Assembly: GCA_030671565.1 (NCBI GenBank)
Contig: DAOVIC010000011.1
Coordinates: 1-17,663, forward strand
Source: Anaerohalosphaeraceae bacterium
GTDB lineage: Bacteria > Planctomycetota > Phycisphaerae > Sedimentisphaerales > Anaerohalosphaeraceae
Length of the DNA stretch: 17,663 nucleotides
Direction of reading: 5' to 3'
Shown here: positions 15,087-17,663 of the stretch, piece by piece
Layout of the letters: each line of letters opens with the position of its first letter
Numbering within the stretch: position 1 is the first letter of the stretch
The notes under the pieces: generated by a model
What the model was told of the DNA's origin: nothing
The model's input: only the letters and a program-made list of their open reading frames with translations
The model's database searches: none
Made by a program: the position numbers and the translations under genes

Positions 15087-16387
15087 AGAAACGACCTGGT
15101 ATTACGACGGTTTTGTTTTTGGCGGTTCTGTGCTTTTGCGGGATAGCTTCTGCGGTGGTTAATTTTCCTCCGCCTGAGTTTGAGAGCAGTTATCAGATGC
15201 CGGATACTGAGGTTGTCGGTGGGCGGGGGAATCTTTACGAGTATATGGATGTTGCGGTGCTTGTGGCAGCGTTGGGTTTGTCTTCTTATCTTTCATTACG
15301 CAGGCGATCTCGGCGCGGGATGTTTATTTTGATGATCTTTTCGCTTTTGTATTTTGGTTTTTATCGCAAGGGCTGTATCTGTCCTATCGGGGCGATCGGT
15401 AACATTACGCTTGCGGTTTTTGACAGCAGCTATGTGATACCTTTGTCGGCGTTGGCGTTTTTCGTTTTGCCTTTGGTGTTTACGTTGTTTTTCGGCAGGG
15501 GTTTTTGCGGCGGCGTGTGTCCTCTCGGTGCCATTCAGGATATTGTGCTGCTTAGGCCTGTTAAGGTGCCCGGGCCCGTGGAGAGTTGTCTGCGTTTACT
15601 GGCGTATGCGTATCTGGGTGCGGCGATTTTGTTTGCGGCTACCGGAAGTGCGTTTCTTATTTGCAGGTACGATCCTTTTGTTGGCTTCTTTCGGTTGTCG
15701 GGGAATCTTAATATCATAATTCTCGGGGTTTGTTTTCTTATTATCGGTATTTTTGTAGGGCGGCCCTATTGCAGATTTCTTTGTCCTTACGGAGTGATAT
15801 TGCGGCAGCTTTCGCGGTTGTCGAAATGGAAGGTTGCGATAACTCCTGACGAGTGTATTCAATGTCATTTGTGCGAGGATGCCTGTCCGTTCGGTGCTAT
15901 CGAAAGTCCGACGGTTCCGTGGCCTGCGGGGGATCATGTCAAAAGCAGAAGAAAGCTGGGCGTGTTGATAGTTCTTTTGCCGGTGATTGTCGCGGTCGGT
16001 GTATTCGCAGGTGCGGCGATGAGTAAGACGGCTTCGCGGATGCATCCTGTGGTGCGTCTGGCGGACCGTATATACCTGGAAGATGCGGGTATGGTTGAGG
16101 ATACTACCGATGCGAGCCTTGCATTCAGGGCGACGGGTAGGGAGGTGGAAGAACTTTATGCGGAGGCGACGAGCATCCAGGGAAGTTTCAGGGTTGGAAG
16201 TTATTTCTTTGGCGGTTTTGTCGGGCTTGTTGTGGGTATGAAATTGATTCTGCTTTCTATCAGATGGACCCGCAGCGAATACGAGGCATCACGTGCGGGG
16301 TGTATTGCATGTGGAAGGTGTTTTTCGTATTGTCCGCGCGAGCATGTTCGGCTGGGTAAGGTCGGCAGTAAGGGGGTGGCGCAATGA
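15083..16387 (+). CDS. Membrane polyferredoxin of the NapH/NosR/CcoG type
   Basis: A 434-aa membrane protein beginning with a signal-like helix (7-25). About seven more helices are predicted. Redox motifs in order: C-I-C-P (C98, C100); FCGGVCPLGAIQD (C142, C146) and YCRFLCPYGVI (C230, C234), the paired CX3CP typical of NapH and NosR; CIQCHLCEDACP (C258/261/264/268); and CIACGRCFSYCP (C407/410/413/417) at the extreme C-terminus. The two ferredoxin-like motifs are about 140 residues apart, separated by two helices and a hydrophilic loop (about 313-371) with HPVVRLADRIYLEDAG, so both should face the same side. NapH relatives pass electrons from quinol to a periplasmic ferredoxin. No FMN-binding (S/T)GAT motif is seen. 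ATGA overlaps join both neighbours. Confidence 0.88.
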   Translation: MKKRPGITTVLFLAVLCFCGIASAVVNFPPPEFESSYQMPDTEVVGGRGNLYEYMDVAVLVAALGLSSYLSLRRRSRRGMFILMIFSLLYFGFYRKGCICPIGAIGNITLAVFDSSYVIPLSALAFFVLPLVFTLFFGRGFCGGVCPLGAIQDIVLLRPVKVPGPVESCLRLLAYAYLGAAILFAATGSAFLICRYDPFVGFFRLSGNLNIIILGVCFLIIGIFVGRPYCRFLCPYGVILRQLSRLSKWKVAITPDECIQCHLCEDACPFGAIESPTVPWPAGDHVKSRRKLGVLIVLLPVIVAVGVFAGAAMSKTASRMHPVVRLADRIYLEDAGMVEDTTDASLAFRATGREVEELYAEATSIQGSFRVGSYFFGGFVGLVVGMKLILLSIRWTRSEYEASRAGCIACGRCFSYCPREHVRLGKVGSKGVAQ

Positions 16388-17663
16388 TGAATACTGCCGA
16401 ATCGAAATTATGGTATAGGTCGGCCTTGCGTGTTGCGGTAGTTGCCGGTGTGTTTTCGTTTATTGTGATCGTTCTTCTTGGGATCAATTTCAGCAAGCGA
16501 ATGAGCGTTGCGCCGGCGGATGAAACTCAGCTTGAAGGTATGAAAACTCAGCTTCGCGAATATCCCGATGATGAGCAGCTGACGGAGGCGATTCGTCAGT
16601 TGGATGTTAAAATAAGACATGACCGTATGCGGTGGCTTGTTTTTTCCGGTAAGGGAGTGTTTTTGGCGGTGTGCGGTTTGTCGATCCTGTTTGGAAGTTT
16701 GAAGTTTGCCGGTGCGGTCAGTAAGCAGCCGCCCTGTCCGGAGGGTGGTAGTACGACTGCTGCGAAGCAGGTGCGTCAGGCTGCTTTGTCACGTTGGGCG
16801 GTCAGTGTTGTCTTTGTTGTTTTGCTGGCAGGGGCGGTACTTTTGGCGTTCAAGCCTGGCGTTGAGTATTTGATGGAGGATACATCAGGGGCAGATATTG
16901 GTGTGCAATGGACATCTTTTCGAGGGGGTGACGGCAGCGGGGTGAGTCCTTATGTTGATGTTCCGGTCAGTTTTGGCGCAGAAGGCGAAGGAGTTGTTCT
17001 GTGGAAAAGTCCGATTCCTTTAGACGGCATGAATTCGCCGGTTGTCTGGGGCGAGTATGTTTTTGTTTCCGGCGCCGATGAAGAAAATCGTGAGATCTAC
17101 TGTTACAGCGTTTCGTCCGGAGAGCTGCTTTGGACGGGGAAGGTGCCCTATCAGGCATCGGAAGATGAAGATTTCATCGAACCTATGGAAGATACGGGGT
17201 ATGCGGCGCCTACGCTTGTTGTCGACAGCAAGCGTGTGTATGGTCTTTTTGCCACGGGTGATATCGCGGCGTTTGATTTTACGGGTAAAAGTATCTGGAG
17301 CAAGAGCCTCGGTGTTCCGGACAACATGTACGGGTATTCGTCTTCGCTTACGATGTACAGGAACCTTGTGCTTGTTCAATATGACCAGGGGGTAGCTGAG
17401 GACGGGAAATCGAAAGTGATCGCTCTTGACGGTTTTTCCGGCCAGGTTGTGTGGCAGACGAACAGGCCGGTCGGAAGTTCGTGGGCAAGCCCGATCGTTG
17501 CCGAGATCGACGGTGTAAGCCAGTTGATAACTTCTGCGGATCCGTTTGTTATCTCTTATGATTCTGCGACGGGGGCGGAGTTGTGGCGGGCAGAATGCCT
17601 TAGCGGCGATGTCGCACCTTCTTCGGTCTATGCGGGCGGGTTTGTGTTTGCGATCGAACCTTA
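16384..17663 (+). CDS. Three-helix membrane protein with PQQ-like propeller domain, 3' partial
   Basis: This frame starts at ATG 16384 (ATGA overlap with the polyferredoxin) and remains open to the end of the window, about 426 residues. Helix 1 is at about 17-36. A charged, probably helical segment follows (41-83, with DDEQLTEAIRQLDVKIRHDR). Helix 2 is at 84-108 and helix 3 at 138-157. The external domain begins with WTSFRGGDGSGVSPYVDVP (176-194), the opening of planctomycete PQQ-like proteins. Repeats continue with VVLWKSPIPLDGMNSPVVWG, ELLWTGKVPY, SIWSKSLGV, VVWQTNRPVGSSWASPIV and ELWRAECLSGDVAPSSV. Three helices before a propeller is unusual; the other two propellers have one. Tight coupling suggests it belongs to the electron-transfer complex. 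Confidence 0.85.
   Translation, partial: MMNTAESKLWYRSALRVAVVAGVFSFIVIVLLGINFSKRMSVAPADETQLEGMKTQLREYPDDEQLTEAIRQLDVKIRHDRMRWLVFSGKGVFLAVCGLSILFGSLKFAGAVSKQPPCPEGGSTTAAKQVRQAALSRWAVSVVFVVLLAGAVLLAFKPGVEYLMEDTSGADIGVQWTSFRGGDGSGVSPYVDVPVSFGAEGEGVVLWKSPIPLDGMNSPVVWGEYVFVSGADEENREIYCYSVSSGELLWTGKVPYQASEDEDFIEPMEDTGYAAPTLVVDSKRVYGLFATGDIAAFDFTGKSIWSKSLGVPDNMYGYSSSLTMYRNLVLVQYDQGVAEDGKSKVIALDGFSGQVVWQTNRPVGSSWASPIVAEIDGVSQLITSADPFVISYDSATGAELWRAECLSGDVAPSSVYAGGFVFAIEP

Noticed and set aside
15854..15868. CXXCH (C-I-Q-C-H) in the membrane polyferredoxin, a haem c motif by pattern
   Set aside because: It is part of CX2CX2CX3CP, a ferredoxin motif, and the two motifs flanking two helices suit the cytoplasmic side. 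No other CXXCH is seen in the gene set.
6590..17663. Assignment as a nitrous-oxide reductase (nos) or periplasmic nitrate reductase (nap) cluster
   Set aside because: No nosZ, napA, NosL or cytochrome gene is present and the ABC permease is YbbP/MacB-like. Only the NapG/H-like pair and the general layout are similar.

Overview
The window looks like a chromosomal segment of a Planctomycetota bacterium, most likely of the Phycisphaerae side. This is an inference from gene content: three membrane-anchored PQQ-like propellers carrying W-x-x-[FY]-R-G motifs, a very large FtsX-type permease, an NHL protein, and coding strands rich in G and T. There is no rRNA, tRNA or other phylogenetic marker, so the assignment is tentative. 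I see no phage, IS or CRISPR signal.

Left part (1-3768, + strand): a fused Sua5/YrdC plus low-molecular-weight phosphatase protein, cut by the left edge; rpiB, which overlaps it by 4 nt; a divergent PfkB-type sugar kinase; and a pentapeptide-repeat protein ending in a two-helix potassium-channel pore. The first two genes match the Bacillus order ywlC-ywlE-ywlF(rpiB), with ywlC and ywlE merged. The phosphatase loop has the Thr that marks phosphoarginine rather than phosphotyrosine phosphatases.

Middle part (3769-6589): a minus-strand Cys/Met-metabolism PLP enzyme resembling cystathionine gamma-synthase converges on the channel gene. A 391-nt intergenic region follows, with a strong sigma70-like promoter for two tandem paralogous single-domain response regulators. 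That unit ends in one or two hairpin terminators. No histidine kinase is in the window.

Right part (6590-17663, + strand, open at the right edge): nine collinear genes. In order they are a BamB-like eight-repeat propeller; an ABC ATPase of the LolD/MacB/YbbA type; a 1078-aa ten-helix YbbP-like permease; a second propeller; an exported NHL-repeat protein with an F-C-G-C-C-N-P motif; a 77-aa Tat-signal protein with CX5CX2CX5C; a Tat-exported ferredoxin with four [4Fe-4S] sites; a NapH/NosR-type membrane polyferredoxin; and a third propeller with three membrane helices. The last five are translationally coupled (11-, 1-, 4- and 4-nt overlaps). The arrangement recalls nos/nap accessory modules (NapG/H or NosG/H with NosDFY), but no terminal reductase and no c-type cytochrome is present. 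My best reading is an uncharacterised system that moves electrons between the quinone pool or cytoplasm and an extracytoplasmic acceptor, with an attached ABC module. Its substrate cannot be told from this window.
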